Origin: Citrifermentans bemidjiense Bem
GTDB taxonomy: Bacteria > Desulfobacterota > Desulfuromonadia > Geobacterales > Geobacteraceae
Reading direction: 5' to 3'
Length of the DNA: 64,000 nucleotides
Assembly (NCBI RefSeq): GCF_000020725.1
Contig: NC_011146.1
Span: 2,479,501-2,543,500, forward strand
Both the position numbers and the translations under genes were made by a program. How positions within the stretch are numbered: position 1 is the stretch's first letter; the number at the start of each line of letters is the position of its first letter. Of this stretch, positions 48,076 to 57,690 are shown piece by piece. Under the pieces are notes generated by a model. That model was not told where the DNA came from, did no database searches, and saw nothing but the letters and a program-made list of their open reading frames with translations.

Positions 48076-50571
48076 CTACCCCCTTTCTATGGTGAACCCG
48101 CGCAGGCGCAGGGCATTGGTGACTACGCTGACCGAGGAGAGCGCCATGGCAAGCGAGGCGATGATAGGGCTCAAGAGCCAGCCGGTCAGCGGATAGAGGA
48201 CCCCTGCCGCGATGGGTATCCCCATGATGTTGTAGACGAAGGCGAAGAAGAGGTTCTGCTTTATGTTGGCGATGGTGGCCCTGGACAGCGCGATGCTGGA
48301 GATGACGCCGTTCAGGTCGCCGCGGACGAGCGTAATGTCGGCCGCCTCGATGGCGACGTCGGTGCCGCTCCCCATGGCGATGCCCACATCGGCCTGGGCC
48401 AACGCGGGGGCGTCATTGATGCCGTCGCCGACCATGGCGACCACCTTCCCCTGCGCCTGCAGCTTCTTGATCTCTTCACCCTTGGCGTCGGGGAGCACCT
48501 CGGCGACCACCCGGTCCACCCCCACCTGCCGCGCGATGGAGTCGGCGGTGCGCCGGTTGTCTCCGGTCAGCATGATCACTTCGAGCCCCAGGTCGTGCAG
48601 CTTCTTTACCGCCTCGGCCGAGCTTTCCTTGATGGGGTCGGCTATGGCGATGATGCCGGCATAGGCACCGTCGACTGCAACGAAAATGGGGGTTTTGGCC
48701 TGGTCCGCTAGCAGGTGGGCGGCATTCGTGTCGGCCACGATCCCCTCTTTTTGCAACAGCAGCGCGGTTCCGATCACTACCCTCTTACCGTCCACGGTGG
48801 CCTCGATGCCGTGGCCAGGTATGGCGTTGAAATCGCGGGCGGAAAGGCGTTCGAGGCCGTTCTCGTCGGCGTAGCGAACGATCGCCTCCCCCAGCGGGTG
48901 TTCGCTTCCCGCCTCGGCGGCCGCCGCCAACTGCATCAGCGCCTGGCGCTCGAAGTTTGCCGTCTCTATGTCCGTAACCGAGGGGACGCCGCTGGTGATG
49001 GTGCCGGTCTTGTCGAGAACGATGGTGGTGAGTTTGTGCGCGGTTTCCAGCGCCTCCCCCCCCTTTATCAGGATGCCTCCCTGGGCGCCGCGCCCGGTGC
49101 CGACCATGATGGCCGTTGGGGTGGCGAGCCCGAGCGCGCAGGGGCAGGCGATGATCAGCACCGAGACGAAGGTCAAGACCGCCATGTTGAGCCGGGTATC
49201 CGGCGGCGAGACGTCGAACCAGACCACGAAGGTGGCGATGGCGAGCGAGATGACCACCGGGACGAAGTAGCTGGCGATCAGGTCGGCGAGTCGCTGGATC
49301 GGGGCCTTGGTCCCCTGGGCCTGCTGCACTAGCCTCACAATCTGCTGCAGCACGGTGTCCTTGCCGATCCTGGTGGCGCGCATGCGGAAAGAGCCGGTCT
49401 TGTTGAGGGTCGCGCCGATGACCGTGTCCCCCTCGCTTTTGCGCACTGGAAGCGGTTCGCCGGTCAGCATGCTCTCGTCGACCGTGGAAGAACCCTCGAC
49501 CAGCTCGCCGTCCACCGGCACCTTTTCGCCGGGCCGGACCAGGATGGTGTCGCCCAACTGCACCTCGGCTATGGGGATGTCCTGCTCGGTGCCGTCCCGC
49601 AGCACACGCGCCAGCTTCGGCTGCAGGCCGATGAGGGCGTGGATAGCGCCGCTGGTCTTGCTTTTGGCGCGCGCCTCCAGAAGGCGTCCCATGAGGATGA
49701 GGGTGACGATGATGGCGGCGACCTCGTAGTAGACGCCGACCGCCCCCTCGTGCCCGTGTCCAGCCGCTGCGGTTCGTGCGCTCAGCCATTGCGGCGCAAC
49801 GGTGGCCACTACGCTGAAGAGATAGGCGGAAAGCGTCCCCAGCGACACCAGGGTGTTCATGTCGGCGACGCGGTGCTTGGCGGCGCTCCAGGCGCCGGTG
49901 AAGAATTCCCGGCCCGCCCAGAAAAGTACCGGCGTGGTCAGCGCGAGTTCCACCCAGGCCCGGCCCGGGAAATTGAAGGCGTCGGCCAAGGAAGGAACAA
50001 GATGTCCGGCCATGGCAAGAACCGCCACGGGGATGGTGAGCGCGAGGGCGACCACGAACTTGCCGCGGTTCTTCAGATACTGCTCCTCGTGCACCCTGGA
50101 CTGCGCTTCCAGAAGCTCCGCTTCGTCGGTCTCTGCCCCGCCGCTTCCCGTCTCTAGGATGTCGTACCCCATGTCCCGCACCACCTGTTTGAGCGCCTGC
50201 GGGCTTGTCACCTGCGGGTCATATTTGATAGTGGCCCGGGTGGTGGCGAAATTGACCGCGGCCCTGGCGACGCCGGGGGAGCCGGAAAGCGTCTTCTCGA
50301 TGCGGCCCGCGCATCCGGCGCAGTTCATTCCCAAAAGCGGGAATTCGCACTGCTCGGCATGCTCTGGCGCTGCCGTGGCAACCGCTGACGGTGCCTCGAC
50401 AGCAGGCGGCGTTTTAGTCGTTAAGTAGCTCTCCGGGTTCGCCTCGAATTTTTCTTTGCACCCTGCGGAGCAGAACTTGTATGTGACACCGGCATTGGTC
50501 GCGCTGTGGGGCGCGTCCTCGCGCACGTCCATGCCGCAGACGGGGTCTTGTAATACGTTATTTTCCGACAT
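48076..50571 (-). CDS. copA: copper-translocating P1B-type ATPase
   Basis: 831 residues. The N-terminus is a YHS unit ([22 protein letters not shown]; about 7-48), followed by one HMA domain with [12 protein letters not shown] (about 83-94). The membrane CPC motif is [17 protein letters not shown], the phosphorylation site is DKTGTITSG, and the hinge reads [36 protein letters not shown]. The C-terminal [18 protein letters not shown] has the Met/Ser residues of Cu(I) pumps. It exports Cu(I) from the cytoplasm. It sits 17 bases downstream of csoR. Confidence 0.96.
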   Translation of the reverse strand: MSENNVLQDPVCGMDVREDAPHSATNAGVTYKFCSAGCKEKFEANPESYLTTKTPPAVEAPSAVATAAPEHAEQCEFPLLGMNCAGCAGRIEKTLSGSPGVARAAVNFATTRATIKYDPQVTSPQALKQVVRDMGYDILETGSGGAETDEAELLEAQSRVHEEQYLKNRGKFVVALALTIPVAVLAMAGHLVPSLADAFNFPGRAWVELALTTPVLFWAGREFFTGAWSAAKHRVADMNTLVSLGTLSAYLFSVVATVAPQWLSARTAAAGHGHEGAVGVYYEVAAIIVTLILMGRLLEARAKSKTSGAIHALIGLQPKLARVLRDGTEQDIPIAEVQLGDTILVRPGEKVPVDGELVEGSSTVDESMLTGEPLPVRKSEGDTVIGATLNKTGSFRMRATRIGKDTVLQQIVRLVQQAQGTKAPIQRLADLIASYFVPVVISLAIATFVVWFDVSPPDTRLNMAVLTFVSVLIIACPCALGLATPTAIMVGTGRGAQGGILIKGGEALETAHKLTTIVLDKTGTITSGVPSVTDIETANFERQALMQLAAAAEAGSEHPLGEAIVRYADENGLERLSARDFNAIPGHGIEATVDGKRVVIGTALLLQKEGIVADTNAAHLLADQAKTPIFVAVDGAYAGIIAIADPIKESSAEAVKKLHDLGLEVIMLTGDNRRTADSIARQVGVDRVVAEVLPDAKGEEIKKLQAQGKVVAMVGDGINDAPALAQADVGIAMGSGTDVAIEAADITLVRGDLNGVISSIALSRATIANIKQNLFFAFVYNIMGIPIAAGVLYPLTGWLLSPIIASLAMALSSVSVVTNALRLRGFTIERG

Positions 50572-50588
50572 CTCTTGGTCCTCCCTTG

Positions 50589-50879
50589 TTACCTCAAAAA
50601 GCGCGACAGCGCGGTCTTTACCTCGTCAAGCAGCGCCTGCTGCGACATCGGTTTGGCAGATTCGTGTTGGCTGTCGGTCCCTTGGCCGAGTACGCAGTTC
50701 TCCAGGTGGCGGGTCAGGAGTTCGACGCCGAGCGCATCCAAGGCGGAGCGGACTGCCGAGATTTGGTTGAGGATGTCGACGCAATAACGCTTTTCCTCCA
50801 GCATCCGCTCGATCCCCGCCACCTGTCCGGCGATCCGCTTTACGCGCGTGGTCATTTTGTTTTTGGGCGACTGGCTCAT
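50589..50879 (-). CDS. csoR: CsoR-family copper-sensing repressor
   Basis: 96 residues, the usual size. All-helical DUF156 fold with the Cu(I) ligands Cys33 (RYCVDIL), His58 and Cys62 (TRHLENC), the C-H-C set of true CsoR proteins. [16 protein letters not shown] is the DNA-contacting first helix. ATG 50879 has AAGGAGG upstream. It is the first gene of the csoR-copA-HMBD operon and should repress that operon until Cu(I) binds. Confidence 0.95.
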   Translation of the reverse strand: MSQSPKNKMTTRVKRIAGQVAGIERMLEEKRYCVDILNQISAVRSALDALGVELLTRHLENCVLGQGTDSQHESAKPMSQQALLDEVKTALSRFLR

Positions 50880-50900
50880 GGCGCCTCCTTATGCTTTGTG

Positions 50901-50952
50901 ATACCCCATGGGGGTATTCTTTCGATAAGCCGAAGATACCCCCATGGGGTAT
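50901..50952 (-). promoter_or_regulatory. double CsoR operator and csoR-copA promoter
   Basis: Two 17-base dyads, ATACCCCATGGGGGTAT (50901-50917) and ATACCCCCATGGGGTAT (50936-50952), are inverted copies of each other about 18 bases apart. The G-tract palindrome is the CsoR operator type. On the minus strand TTGACC (50962-50957) and GTATCT (50939-50934) are 17 bases apart and could be the -35 and -10, which puts the distal box inside the spacer. The proximal box lies 22 bases before the csoR start. Confidence 0.8.
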
Positions 50953-50998
50953 GTGTGGTCAAGAGGAAAATTTGGGGGGCGAGAGGCAGGGGCTGGGA

Positions 50999-51158
50999 GG
51001 GGGACTGGCTCCGCAGGTGCCTGTCCCCCGGGGCCTTAGGAACGAGAGTATGAGGGGGATAGAAAGGAAAGGGGGACAAAGAAAAGGGGGACAGGCACCT
51101 TGCGGAGCCAGTCCCCCTGGCAATAGAAAGGGGACTGGCTCCGCAGGTGCCTGTCCCC
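50999..51158. repeat. three copies of the 29-bp hairpin repeat
   Basis: Copies at about 50999-51029 (+), 51086-51117 (inverted) and 51130-51158 (+), each GGGGACTGGC...GCCTGTCCCC or its reverse. The unit is the same as at 4852. The cluster separates csoR from acnA and may end leftward acnA transcription. Confidence 0.85.
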
Positions 51159-51202
51159 TTTCGCTTCCCTCTCCCCTGCCATTGTCCCCTCGTAAGCCGC
51201 GA

Positions 51203-54007
51203 CTACTTCAAAAACTGCCTGAGCACAAAGGGGAGGATGCCGCCGTGGCGGTAATAATCGAGCTCGTTGGTGGTGTCGATCCGCACCTGTACCGTGAACG
51301 ATCCTTGCGCGCCATCGACATTCCGATAGTTGACCTGCAGCTGCTGCCCAGGCGCGACTTCCGACAGCCCTTCCAGGTCGAAGCTTTCGGTGCCGTCCAA
51401 TCTCAGGGTTGCCGGGTTCTCGCCGGGCAGAAACTGCAGGGGAAGAACGCCCATGCCGACCAGGTTGGAACGGTGAATCCTCTCGAAGCTCTCGGCGATG
51501 ACGGCTCTCACGCCGAGGAGCTTGGTTCCCTTGGCCGCCCAGTCGCGGGAGGAGCCGGTGCCGTACTCTTTGCCGGCGATCACTATCAGCGGCACGCCGG
51601 CCGCACGGTATTTCTCGGCGGCATCAAAGATGGACATCTGCCCGTTACCCTTGCCGTTGCCGACAAAGCACTTGGTTACGCCCCCTTCCACTCCAGGAAC
51701 CAGCTGATTCCTGATGCGGGTGTTGGCGAAGGTCCCACGCACCATTACCTCGTGGTTGCCGCGGCGCGCGCCGTAGGAGTTGAACTCCTTGGGTTGGATG
51801 CCCAGGGAGATGAGGTAGCGCCCGGCAGGCGAATCCTTCGCTATGGATCCTGCCGGAGAGATGTGGTCGGTGGTGATGGAATCCCCCAAAAGGGCCAAGA
51901 CCCGCGCCTCCTTCACGTCCTGAACAGGCTGCGGCCCCCTTGTGAGATCGGCGAAGAAAGGGGGCTCCTTGATGTAGGAGGAACCTTCCTGCCACTGGTA
52001 CAGCTCGCCAGTGGGCACCTGCAGCGCCATCCACTGCTCGTCCCCCTGGAAGACGTCTGCGTAGTTGCGAGAGAAGGATTCGGCATGGACGCAGCTTTGC
52101 ACCAGCTGCGCGACTTCCTGTTCGTTGGGCCAGATGTCCTTCAGGTAAACCGGGTCGCCGTTGGGGTCGGTGCCGATGGCGTCCAGGGTGAGGTCGATGT
52201 TGACGTTGCCGGCCAGCGCATAAGCGACGACGAGCGGCGGCGAGGCGAGGTAGTTGGCCCGGACATGGCTGTTGATGCGCCCCTCGAAGTTGCGGTTGCC
52301 GGAGAGAACGGCTGCTACGGCGAGGTCCCCCTTGACGACGGCGCCGGATATATGCTCCGCCAAGGGGCCGCTGTTGCCGATGCAGGTGGTGCAACCGTAC
52401 CCGACCAGGTGGAAGCGCAGCGCCTCCAGGTAAGGCGTGAGCCCTGCGGCGGCCAGGTAGTCGGTGACCACCTTGGAGCCGGGAGCGAGGCTCGTCTTCA
52501 CCCAGGGGCGCACCTGCAAACCACGCCTCACCGCATTACGCGCCAAGAGACCGGCCCCTATCATAACCGAGGGATTGGAGGTGTTGGTGCAGCTGGTGAT
52601 GGCGGCGATTACCACGGAGCCGTGGCAAAGGTTGTAGGCGGTGCCGTCGGGCTGGCGCACCGGGACGCAGTGCCCCAGCGCTCCCAGCGACTTGTCGGGG
52701 TGCTCCATCAACTCGGGCGCGACGGTCACCGGCGCTCCCCCCTCCCCTAGCCACCGGCTCATGGTTTCCTTGTCGACGCGGGCGGCGTCGTGGGACCTCA
52801 GGGTGATCAGCTGCTTTCGGAACGATCCCCGTACCTCCTTCAGGTTGACCCGGTCCATGGGGCGCATCGGTCCGGCGAGGGACGGTTCAACCTGGGCCAG
52901 GTCCAGTTCGAGGATGTCGCTGTAGGAGGGATCCGGCTGGTTCACATCGTGCCAGAGCTTTTGCTGCTGGTAATACGCCTCCACCAGCGGGACGATGTCC
53001 CCCCTGCCGGTCAGGCGCAGGTATTCGGTGGTCTGCCCGTCGACGGGGAAGACCCCGATGGTGGCGCCATACTCAGGCGCCATGTTGCCGATGGTGGCCC
53101 GGTCGGCGATGTTGAGGGAGGCGGCGCCGGGGCCGAAGAATTCCACGAATTTGCCGACCACCCCCTTCTTGCGCAGCATCTGGGTCACGGTAAGGACGAG
53201 ATCCGTTGCCGTGGCGCCTGGAGCGAGCGCGCCGGTCAGACGAAAGCCGACCACTTGGGGAATGAGCATGGAGCAGGGCTGCCCCAGCATGGCTGCTTCC
53301 GCCTCGATCCCCCCTACTCCCCAGCCGACTACGCCCAGGCCGTTGATCATGGTGGTGTGGGAATCGGTCCCGACCAGCGTGTCGGGGAAGACCCAATCCT
53401 CCTCCCCGGTTTTCGCCACCATAGCCACCTGCGACAGGTACTCGAGGTTTACCTGGTGGCAGATGCCGGTTGCGGGGGGGACCACGCTGAAGTTCCTGAA
53501 GGCCGACTGCCCCCAGCGCAGGAACTGGTAGCGCTCGTGGTTGCGCTCGAACTCGATGGAGGAGTTCCCCCAGAGGGCGCCGGTGGTTCCGTAGAGGTCC
53601 ACCTGCACCGAGTGGTCGATGATCAGGTCGGCGGGCTGCATCGGGTTGATATGTGAGGGGCTCCCCCCCAGACGCGCCAGGGCCGATCGCATCGCTGCCA
53701 GGTCCGCTACGGCGGGAACCCCGGTGAAGTCCTGGAGCAGTATGCGAGCGGGCATGAACTGGAGCTCTTTGTCCGGTTCGGCGGAGGCGTCCCAGCGGGC
53801 CACCGCCTCGATGTCCTCCCTCTTGACCACCACCCCGTCCTCCCGTCTCAGCAGGTTCTCCAGGAGGATCTTAAGGGAATACGGAAGCCGCGAGATGTCC
53901 AAGCCGGAATTCTGCTCGAACGCCTGCAACGAGTGGAAGCGGTAGCTCTTCCCGCCCGCGGTGAGCGTGCTCAGGGTGTTGTAGCTGTTGGATGTCGTGA
54001 CGCTCAT
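51203..54007 (-). CDS. acnA: aconitate hydratase A
   Basis: 934 residues from ATG 54007 (MSVTTSNSYN), with AGGGAG upstream; the frame is open to 54058 but lacks a site there. It interconverts citrate and isocitrate in the citric acid cycle. The [4Fe-4S] ligands are the Cys of ITSCTNTSNP and the pair in GCTTCIGNSG. DSHTTMINGLGVVGWGVGGIEAEAAMLGQP and the C-terminal swivel domain with GSSRDWAAKGTKLLGVRAVIAESFERIHRSNLVGMGVLPL (split here across the catalytic Ser-Arg) are complete. It is of the IRP/AcnA type, monocistronic or followed by repeats. Confidence 0.97.
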   Translation of the reverse strand: MSVTTSNSYNTLSTLTAGGKSYRFHSLQAFEQNSGLDISRLPYSLKILLENLLRREDGVVVKREDIEAVARWDASAEPDKELQFMPARILLQDFTGVPAVADLAAMRSALARLGGSPSHINPMQPADLIIDHSVQVDLYGTTGALWGNSSIEFERNHERYQFLRWGQSAFRNFSVVPPATGICHQVNLEYLSQVAMVAKTGEEDWVFPDTLVGTDSHTTMINGLGVVGWGVGGIEAEAAMLGQPCSMLIPQVVGFRLTGALAPGATATDLVLTVTQMLRKKGVVGKFVEFFGPGAASLNIADRATIGNMAPEYGATIGVFPVDGQTTEYLRLTGRGDIVPLVEAYYQQQKLWHDVNQPDPSYSDILELDLAQVEPSLAGPMRPMDRVNLKEVRGSFRKQLITLRSHDAARVDKETMSRWLGEGGAPVTVAPELMEHPDKSLGALGHCVPVRQPDGTAYNLCHGSVVIAAITSCTNTSNPSVMIGAGLLARNAVRRGLQVRPWVKTSLAPGSKVVTDYLAAAGLTPYLEALRFHLVGYGCTTCIGNSGPLAEHISGAVVKGDLAVAAVLSGNRNFEGRINSHVRANYLASPPLVVAYALAGNVNIDLTLDAIGTDPNGDPVYLKDIWPNEQEVAQLVQSCVHAESFSRNYADVFQGDEQWMALQVPTGELYQWQEGSSYIKEPPFFADLTRGPQPVQDVKEARVLALLGDSITTDHISPAGSIAKDSPAGRYLISLGIQPKEFNSYGARRGNHEVMVRGTFANTRIRNQLVPGVEGGVTKCFVGNGKGNGQMSIFDAAEKYRAAGVPLIVIAGKEYGTGSSRDWAAKGTKLLGVRAVIAESFERIHRSNLVGMGVLPLQFLPGENPATLRLDGTESFDLEGLSEVAPGQQLQVNYRNVDGAQGSFTVQVRIDTTNELDYYRHGGILPFVLRQFLK

Positions 54008-54076
54008 GTTCTTCTCCCTAGTTTGTTTTATACCGGCCGGTGGACCTAATGGACCCAATGCACCAAAACCTGACTT

Positions 54077-55411
54077 TCACACTTTCTTTACCGCGACGTT
54101 TGCGGCGATGAGGATCGGGTCCCAGACCGGCGAGTAGGGAGGCGCGTAGGCCAGATCCAGTTCGGCGATCTCGAAGACGGTCATCTGCTTGTAGATAGCC
54201 GTCGCCAGCACGTCGAGCCTCTTGGCCACCACGTCCTCGCCGACGATCTGGGCGCCGAGGAGCAACCCGTCCCCTTTTTGGCAGAAAAGGATGACGCGCA
54301 TGGTGCTCCCGCCGGGGAATTCCCCTCGGGTGGGGCTGTCTACGGCGACCTTGACGTAATCCTTGCCGAGCGCTTGCAACTGCCTCTCGTTTAGACCGGT
54401 GGTGGCGACGCTCAGCTCAAAGAACTTGAAGACCGCGGTCTGGTCGATCCCCCAGAATTCCATCATGCGGTCGGGGTTGGCGACGTTGCTCCCTATGACG
54501 CGCCCGTGCTTGTTGGCAGCAGGGCCCAGCGGGAAATAGGAGTTCGCCCCCAGTTGCCGGACGTAATGCTCGGCGCAGTCCCCCCCGGCGAAGACGGAGT
54601 CGAGGTTGGTGCGCAGGAAGCGGTCGACCTTGGCCGCCCCCGCCGTCCCCAATTCGCCTCCAGCCGCGGCGAAAAGCGCGGTGTTGGGGCGGGTTCCGAC
54701 GGCGACCACCACCAGGTCGGCGGGGAAAACGCCAGCCGAGGATCGCACCTCGCCCCCCGCCTTCTCGGCGATATCGACGCCGGTTAAAAGCTCGATTCCC
54801 CTCTCCTTCACCTTGTCCATCACCTTCGCCCTCGCCTCCTCGCAGAACGAGGGAAGAATGGTGGGGGCTTTCTCCAGGATGACCGGCTTGATCTTCATGT
54901 TGGTGAGGACGTCGGCGACTTCGAGGTTGGTGTAGCCGGCGCCGACCAAGACCGCGTGCTTCGGCGCCTTGTCGTAGATGAACTGCTTCACGTGGCGGGT
55001 ATCGTCGAGCGTCTTGAAGCAAAAGACGTCGCTGTCGTCGAAGCCGGGTGCGGTGAGCCTGATGGCGCTGTTGCCGGTGGCGTAAACCAGGAAGTCGTAG
55101 CGCTCTTCGTAACTCCTGCCGGTGGCGAGATCGGTTACGCTCACTATCTTGCCGACCGGGTCGATGCCGGTGACCTCCTGCCGCAACCGGTAGTCTATCC
55201 CCCGCTCCTTGCGGATGGTCTCAAGCGACAGCGCGTAGAGCTTTTCGACCGGCTTCTCCTTGAAAAAGAGGTTGTACGGCATGCCGCAGGCGGCATAGGA
55301 GACGTCGCCGCTTTTCTCCAGCACTATCACTTCCGACTCGGGGGACAGTCGCTTTGCCTGGCTTGCCGCCGACAGCCCTGCAGCGACCCCGCCGATGATC
55401 ACAGTCTTCAT
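54077..55411 (-). CDS. CoA-disulfide reductase / NADH oxidase-like flavoprotein
   Basis: 444 residues from ATG 55411, GGAGG upstream. The FAD motif is VIIGGVAAGLSAASQAKR, and the single redox Cys is in YAACGMPYNLFF (Cys about 43), typical of CoA-disulfide reductases, NADH oxidases and the persulfide reductase group. The NAD(P)H motif is AVLVGAGYTNLEVADVL, the second FAD motif VFAGGDCAE, and the dimerisation domain ends in LDLAYAPPYSPVWDPI. There is no C-terminal rhodanese domain. It begins a unit upstream of acnA and downstream of rubredoxin, so rubredoxin-linked electron transfer is possible. Confidence 0.9.
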   Translation of the reverse strand: MKTVIIGGVAAGLSAASQAKRLSPESEVIVLEKSGDVSYAACGMPYNLFFKEKPVEKLYALSLETIRKERGIDYRLRQEVTGIDPVGKIVSVTDLATGRSYEERYDFLVYATGNSAIRLTAPGFDDSDVFCFKTLDDTRHVKQFIYDKAPKHAVLVGAGYTNLEVADVLTNMKIKPVILEKAPTILPSFCEEARAKVMDKVKERGIELLTGVDIAEKAGGEVRSSAGVFPADLVVVAVGTRPNTALFAAAGGELGTAGAAKVDRFLRTNLDSVFAGGDCAEHYVRQLGANSYFPLGPAANKHGRVIGSNVANPDRMMEFWGIDQTAVFKFFELSVATTGLNERQLQALGKDYVKVAVDSPTRGEFPGGSTMRVILFCQKGDGLLLGAQIVGEDVVAKRLDVLATAIYKQMTVFEIAELDLAYAPPYSPVWDPILIAANVAVKKV

Positions 55412-55437
55412 ACAGCCTCCGCATGGCATAAAATGAA

Positions 55438-55481
55438 ACGGGCTGCCTTTGTATCAGCGTCGAAGCTGAAGGCAGCCCGTT
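55438..55481 (-). terminator. terminator between rubredoxin and the flavoprotein gene
   Basis: ACGGGCTGCCTT pairs with AAGGCAGCCCGT around about 20 bases. On the minus strand it is followed by TTTCATTTTATG. It could end the rubredoxin transcript or attenuate read-through into the flavoprotein gene. Confidence 0.75.
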
Positions 55482-55491
55482 CCTTGCTGTA

Positions 55492-55650
55492 TCACATCTC
55501 TTCGAACAAGCTCTTCTCGGCCCCGCACAGAGGGCAGACCCAGTCCTCGGGGATGTCTTCAAAGGCAGTACCCGGCTGCACGCCGCTGTCCAAGTCACCA
55601 GTCTCGGGGTCGTAGATGTAACCGCATACAGTGCAACGATATTTCTTCAT
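55492..55650 (-). CDS. rubredoxin
   Basis: 52 residues from ATG 55650, with AAGGAGGGAG upstream. One iron is bound by Cys6, Cys9 ([10 protein letters not shown]) and Cys39, Cys42 (WVCPLCG). It is a one-electron carrier in the cytoplasm that often serves oxygen- or peroxide-reducing enzymes in anaerobes. It is next to an NADH-oxidase-like flavoprotein, a plausible partner. Confidence 0.97.
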   Translation of the reverse strand: MKKYRCTVCGYIYDPETGDLDSGVQPGTAFEDIPEDWVCPLCGAEKSLFEEM

Positions 55651-56010
55651 AATTCTCCCTCCTTCTCCTGTTAATTGATAAAAGTCATCCCCCTGTAGTT
55701 GTTCAGGGAGTAAAAACATCCATATAAAGTAGCTGGAGAGACATTGTTGTCAAGCAGATGCAAATGATAAAGCTCTACTTGGAAAGCTATGTACAGATGG
55801 AACGGTTAAATGGTATTACCGTCAAGCAAGATTTGGTTTGATCTCGTTCCCAAGGTCCACCTTGGGAACGCAGACTGCTGAAGCTCTAACTTCAGGATGC
55901 AAAGCAGGAGCTTTGCGCCGCATTGGGTTCCCAAGCTGGAGCTTGGGAACCAGGAGCCCCCGAATCGTGGGCAACGCCGGATTGTCACACAGCAAACGAT
56001 GGAGAGTTAC
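55651..56010. other. intergenic region with GTTCCCAAG palindromes
   Basis: 360 bases between divergent genes: an AT-rich part (55680-55840) that should hold the rubredoxin promoter, then the repeat cluster at 55845. The MFS gene has GGAGAG at 55999-56004. Confidence 0.5.
55845..55951. repeat. GTTCCCAAG palindromic repeat cluster
   Basis: CGTTCCCAAGG with CCTTGGGAACG (55845-55870), GCAAAGCAGGAGCTTTGC (about 55899-55916) and GGTTCCCAAGC with GCTTGGGAACC (55926-55951). A further copy is at 63491. Palindromes of this type recur in many bacterial genomes as non-autonomous repeats. Confidence 0.8.
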
Positions 56011-57207
56011 ATGAAGCGTCTACTGGGGAAGATCGACGAGGGGCTGCTCACTTCCGAGCAGCGTCCGATGCTGCGCTTCCTGATCATCCTCACCGCGGCT
56101 TCGACGATCGGGCTGCAGGGTTACACCATTCTTTTCAACAACTTTGCAGCCGAGATGGTGCACCTGGACGGTAGCCAGGTCGGCATGACGCAGTCGGTGC
56201 GGGAAATTCCGGGGCTACTGACGCTGCTGGTGGTCTTCGTGCTAATGTTCATGCGCGAGCACAAACTGGCCGCGCTCTCGGTGCTGCTCTTGGGGCTCGG
56301 TACCGGTATCACCGCGCTCATTCCGTCCTACGGCTGGGTGATCTTCACCACGGTAGTGATGAGCTTCGGTTTTCACTACTACGAGTCGACGAACCAGTCG
56401 CTCACGCTGCAGTACTTTTCCACCGCCGTGTCCCCCATTGTCTTTGGACGCCTCCGAGCGCTGGCAGCGGTTTCCAGCGTGGTAGCGGGTATCATGGTCT
56501 ACTGCCTGAGTTCAGTGGTGCAGTACCGGGGAATGTATCTGGCTATCGGCGCGGTGGTGGTCATCGCAGGCCTTTGGGGACTTTGCCAGAACCCCACCCA
56601 CTCAGGGATCGTGCCCCAGCGCAAGAAGATGATACTGCGGCGCAGGTATTCGCTCTTTTACATCCTGACCCTTCTCTCCGGGGCCAGGCGGCAGATCTTC
56701 GTAGTCTTCTCGATACTGCTATTGGTGCAGGTGTTCCATTTCACGGTGCGGGAGATGACCATCCTTTTCATCGTGAACAACATCGTCGCCTATATCCTCA
56801 ACTCTTTGATAGGAAAGGCGATCAACCGTTTCGGCGAACGATTCATCTCCTCCTGCGAATACGCCGGTGTCATCGTCATCTTCCTGGTCTATGCCTTCAG
56901 CACCTCGAAATATCTGGTCATGTTCATGTACATACTGGACAACATCCTCTACAATTTCGAGGTTTCGATCCGGACCTACTTTCAGAAGGTGGCAGACCCT
57001 GCCGACATATCCTCATCCATGTCTGTAGGTTTCACCATCAATCACATAGCCGCCGTTTTCCTCCCCGCCCTGGGCGGTTACTTCTGGATGTTGGACTACC
57101 GCATCCCATTCATCGGAGGCACCGTACTGGGTGTGATTTCCCTGATCGCGGCACAGTGGATGCGGGTACCTGAGAAGGCACCGAAGGCGGAGACGTCAGC
57201 TAGTTAA
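56011..57207 (+). CDS. MFS-family membrane transporter
   Basis: 398 residues from ATG 56011 (MKRLLGKIDEG), preferred for the GGAG before it. Twelve hydrophobic segments are readable, from FLIILTAASTIGLQGYTILF to RIPFIGGTVLGVISLIAAQW. The cytoplasmic loop after TM2 has the MFS-like VREIPGLLTLL variant, and the central loop is RKKMILRRRYSLFYIL. The two halves are of similar size. The substrate is unknown, and nothing in the neighbourhood points to one. Confidence 0.87.
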   Translation: MKRLLGKIDEGLLTSEQRPMLRFLIILTAASTIGLQGYTILFNNFAAEMVHLDGSQVGMTQSVREIPGLLTLLVVFVLMFMREHKLAALSVLLLGLGTGITALIPSYGWVIFTTVVMSFGFHYYESTNQSLTLQYFSTAVSPIVFGRLRALAAVSSVVAGIMVYCLSSVVQYRGMYLAIGAVVVIAGLWGLCQNPTHSGIVPQRKKMILRRRYSLFYILTLLSGARRQIFVVFSILLLVQVFHFTVREMTILFIVNNIVAYILNSLIGKAINRFGERFISSCEYAGVIVIFLVYAFSTSKYLVMFMYILDNILYNFEVSIRTYFQKVADPADISSSMSVGFTINHIAAVFLPALGGYFWMLDYRIPFIGGTVLGVISLIAAQWMRVPEKAPKAETSAS

Positions 57208-57273
57208 AAAGGAAAATAACGAAAGGTATGGCGGTAAGTAGATACGCAGATATGACAGTAAGGAGGTGTGCTG

Positions 57274-57654
57274 ATGTTTAAGCGAATAGACCACGTAGAG
57301 ATCATTCCACGCGACTTTGAGCAGTCCATCTCATTTTACACAGAAACTTTGGGTTTCACCATGAAGCAGCGCATGACTGTGTCTGCTCCGCCCCTGGAAG
57401 AGATAGCTTATCTCGCGCTGGGTGACACAGTGCTGGAATTGATGAGAGTGAAGGACCCCACCCTTTCGGCCCCGGAGCCTTGGAGCACTGGGTACCGGAT
57501 GATGGCGCTGGAGGTTGGAGACATGGACCTGGCGCTGTTATACCTGGCTGGAAAAGGGATCGAGCCGACCTGGGGGCCGGTTACGCTGGGGCCATCGAAG
57601 AAAGCGGAAATCCACGATCCGGACGGGCTGCCGATCGAACTGAGGCAGTGGTAA
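57274..57654 (+). CDS. VOC/glyoxalase-fold protein
   Basis: 126 residues from ATG 57274 with AAGGAGG seven bases upstream. Two beta-alpha-beta-beta-beta units of the vicinal-oxygen-chelate fold: FKRIDHVEIIPRDFEQSISFYTETLGF (His8 metal ligand) and GYRMMALEVGDMDLALLYLAGKG. Glu in the VLELMRV strand and the C-terminal DPDGLPIELRQW supply the other ligands. The family includes glyoxalase I and methylmalonyl-CoA epimerase; the substrate is not determinable. It is 36 bases before the PNPOx-fold gene, so the two are one operon. Confidence 0.92.
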   Translation: MFKRIDHVEIIPRDFEQSISFYTETLGFTMKQRMTVSAPPLEEIAYLALGDTVLELMRVKDPTLSAPEPWSTGYRMMALEVGDMDLALLYLAGKGIEPTWGPVTLGPSKKAEIHDPDGLPIELRQW

Positions 57655-57690
57655 CTGCAGCAACAACTATAAAAACTGGAGGTTATGCAG

